From NCBI GenBank assembly GCA_023410875.1, contig JAEYPH010000109.1, positions 1-14,564 of the forward strand: 14,564 nt of DNA. Reading direction: 5' to 3'. The notes beneath the pieces were generated by a model that saw only the letters and a program-made list of their open reading frames with translations, searched no databases and was not told where the DNA came from. Shown here piece after piece: positions 13,897 to 14,564 of this stretch. Origin of the DNA: Bacillota bacterium. GTDB lineage: Bacteria; Bacillota; Clostridia; Christensenellales; UMGS416. A program made the position numbers and the translations under genes. Numbering within the stretch: position 1 is the first letter of the stretch; each line of letters begins with the position of its first letter.

Positions 13897-14451
13897 ATGT
13901 TGTTAGCTTCATTTGACAAAAGCAGGTTTTTCACTGCAGAACAGTATATACAAGCATCAAGTAATATGATTGAAGGTATGCTTCAAACGGGTAATCCGTT
14001 TATAATTATTGCCAACCATAAGATTTCTAGCGATGAACTAACTGACGGTTTGAAATTCAGTAGCCATAATCTTATTCTTCCTGCACTGTTTTGTTTATAT
14101 CAAGGAATCGAACTTCTGCTTAAAGGATTTGTGTATATTAAAAGTACCAAACATAGTAAACACAATGCCGAAGATTTATGTAGGAGGTTTTCAGATCACT
14201 ACCCAGAAGAGGTTGAACTTATTAAATTATTTAGCGTTTTTCTGTCTTCGCCAAAGGAGTTTATTGAAGAATATAAGCAAACAAATAATATACAGACTGT
14301 AGCGGAATTTTACAACTCCCTACGATATCCAGAACAAAAAGATGGAAGGTTATATGATTATGATCCATTAATGCTTGCTGGAAACGAGCGATTTCTTCCT
14401 CAAGTTGTGGAGCTATATAATGACATCGAACAGTTGTTAAGGAACCACTGA
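13897..14451 (+). CDS. HEPN-like protein, AT-rich, unknown function
   Basis: 184-residue, mostly helical soluble protein. The segment LPALFCLYQGIELLLKGFVYIK (61-82), followed after a short loop by a His-Asn pair and a helix (KHSKHNAEDLCRRF), resembles the core of HEPN domains, where a helical pair plus a conserved polar/His motif contacts nucleotides or RNA. A clear Rx4-6H ribonuclease motif is not visible, so it may be a non-catalytic HEPN. HEPN proteins are common in toxin-antitoxin and abortive infection systems, but no partner gene lies in this window. ATG 13897 follows AGAGGTG; the spacing is short (2 bases). A longer frame from ATG 13816 has no binding site. The gene is sharply AT-rich compared with its neighbours (a sample line is 33% G+C) and lies next to a transposase start, suggesting acquisition by transfer. 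Confidence 0.6.
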   Translation: MLLASFDKSRFFTAEQYIQASSNMIEGMLQTGNPFIIIANHKISSDELTDGLKFSSHNLILPALFCLYQGIELLLKGFVYIKSTKHSKHNAEDLCRRFSDHYPEEVELIKLFSVFLSSPKEFIEEYKQTNNIQTVAEFYNSLRYPEQKDGRLYDYDPLMLAGNERFLPQVVELYNDIEQLLRNH

Positions 14452-14514
14452 TTTAATCCACCCGGACCCAGGATTTGATATAATAGAGATATCGAATGAG
14501 CGAGGGATAAAGGG

Positions 14515-14564
14515 ATGGATAGGCAGCCAAGCTTCAGCGACATAGAATTTGCCGGGAAGAAAAA
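14515..14564 (+). CDS. Start of a transposase (IS5-type), cut by window end
   Basis: ATG 14515 is preceded by GAGGGATAAAGGG and opens a frame that reaches the window edge. The 16 visible residues (MDRQPSFSDIEFAGKK) resemble the N-terminus of IS5/IS1182-like DDE transposases of Firmicutes, which begin with a short polar stretch and SFSDIE(F/Y). A TATAAT (14479-14484) lies 30 bases upstream without a good -35. The left terminal inverted repeat of the element should lie between about 14452 and 14480 but cannot be defined without the right end. The assignment rests on a short match. Confidence 0.5.
   Translation, partial: MDRQPSFSDIEFAGKK

Overview
The window looks like a chromosomal segment of a high-G+C, anaerobic, Gram-positive bacterium of the Clostridia type. 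This is inferred from strong AGGAGG-like ribosome binding sites, a YoaS/YozG-type regulator pair, a DUF3842 protein, an Fe-S cluster RlmD-type rRNA methyltransferase and a polyferredoxin-like protein. No species can be named from the sequence alone. The G+C-rich backbone (one 60-base line in the rRNA methyltransferase gene is 70% G+C by count) gives way at the right end to an AT-rich gene (one line is 33%) and then to the start of what looks like a transposase.

Left part, minus strand (positions 120-4113). A six-gene block reads right to left: a DUF2975 membrane protein, a YozG-like XRE repressor, a DUF4173-type polytopic membrane protein, a four-helix membrane protein, a small lipoprotein, and a ferredoxin fused to a cysteine-rich domain. 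The first five genes are tightly packed and look like one operon, with an alternating CAATAA/TTATTG repeat at its promoter. The ferredoxin gene follows a 97-bp gap that holds its own promoter and a perfect 16-bp CRP/FNR-format palindrome centred at about -41.5. Two strong hairpins sit between the ferredoxin gene and the left edge.

Middle (4144-10735). pyrG (CTP synthase) has a TTGACA promoter, a short leader with a terminator-like hairpin, and a strong hairpin after its stop. A DUF3842 gene and a cysteine-less DsrE-like gene are divergent, each with a near-consensus sigma-A promoter. A URO-D superfamily protein without the usual zinc ligands follows. A membrane protein gene and an rlmD/rumA-type methyltransferase gene then diverge from about 100 bp. 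The second appears to be leaderless.

Right part (10778-14564). A family 2 glycoside hydrolase starting with TTG is followed closely by a GNAT acetyltransferase. Next come a base-composition break, an AT-rich HEPN-like protein, and the first 16 codons of a probable IS5-type transposase cut by the window edge.

Most of the window is ordinary housekeeping and accessory content. The parts best worth a second look are regulatory: the palindrome ahead of the ferredoxin gene, the triple repeat ahead of the DUF2975/XRE operon, the pyrG leader, and the leaderless start of the methyltransferase gene. The five-gene membrane operon has no function I can assign. I saw no tRNA, rRNA or CRISPR array.
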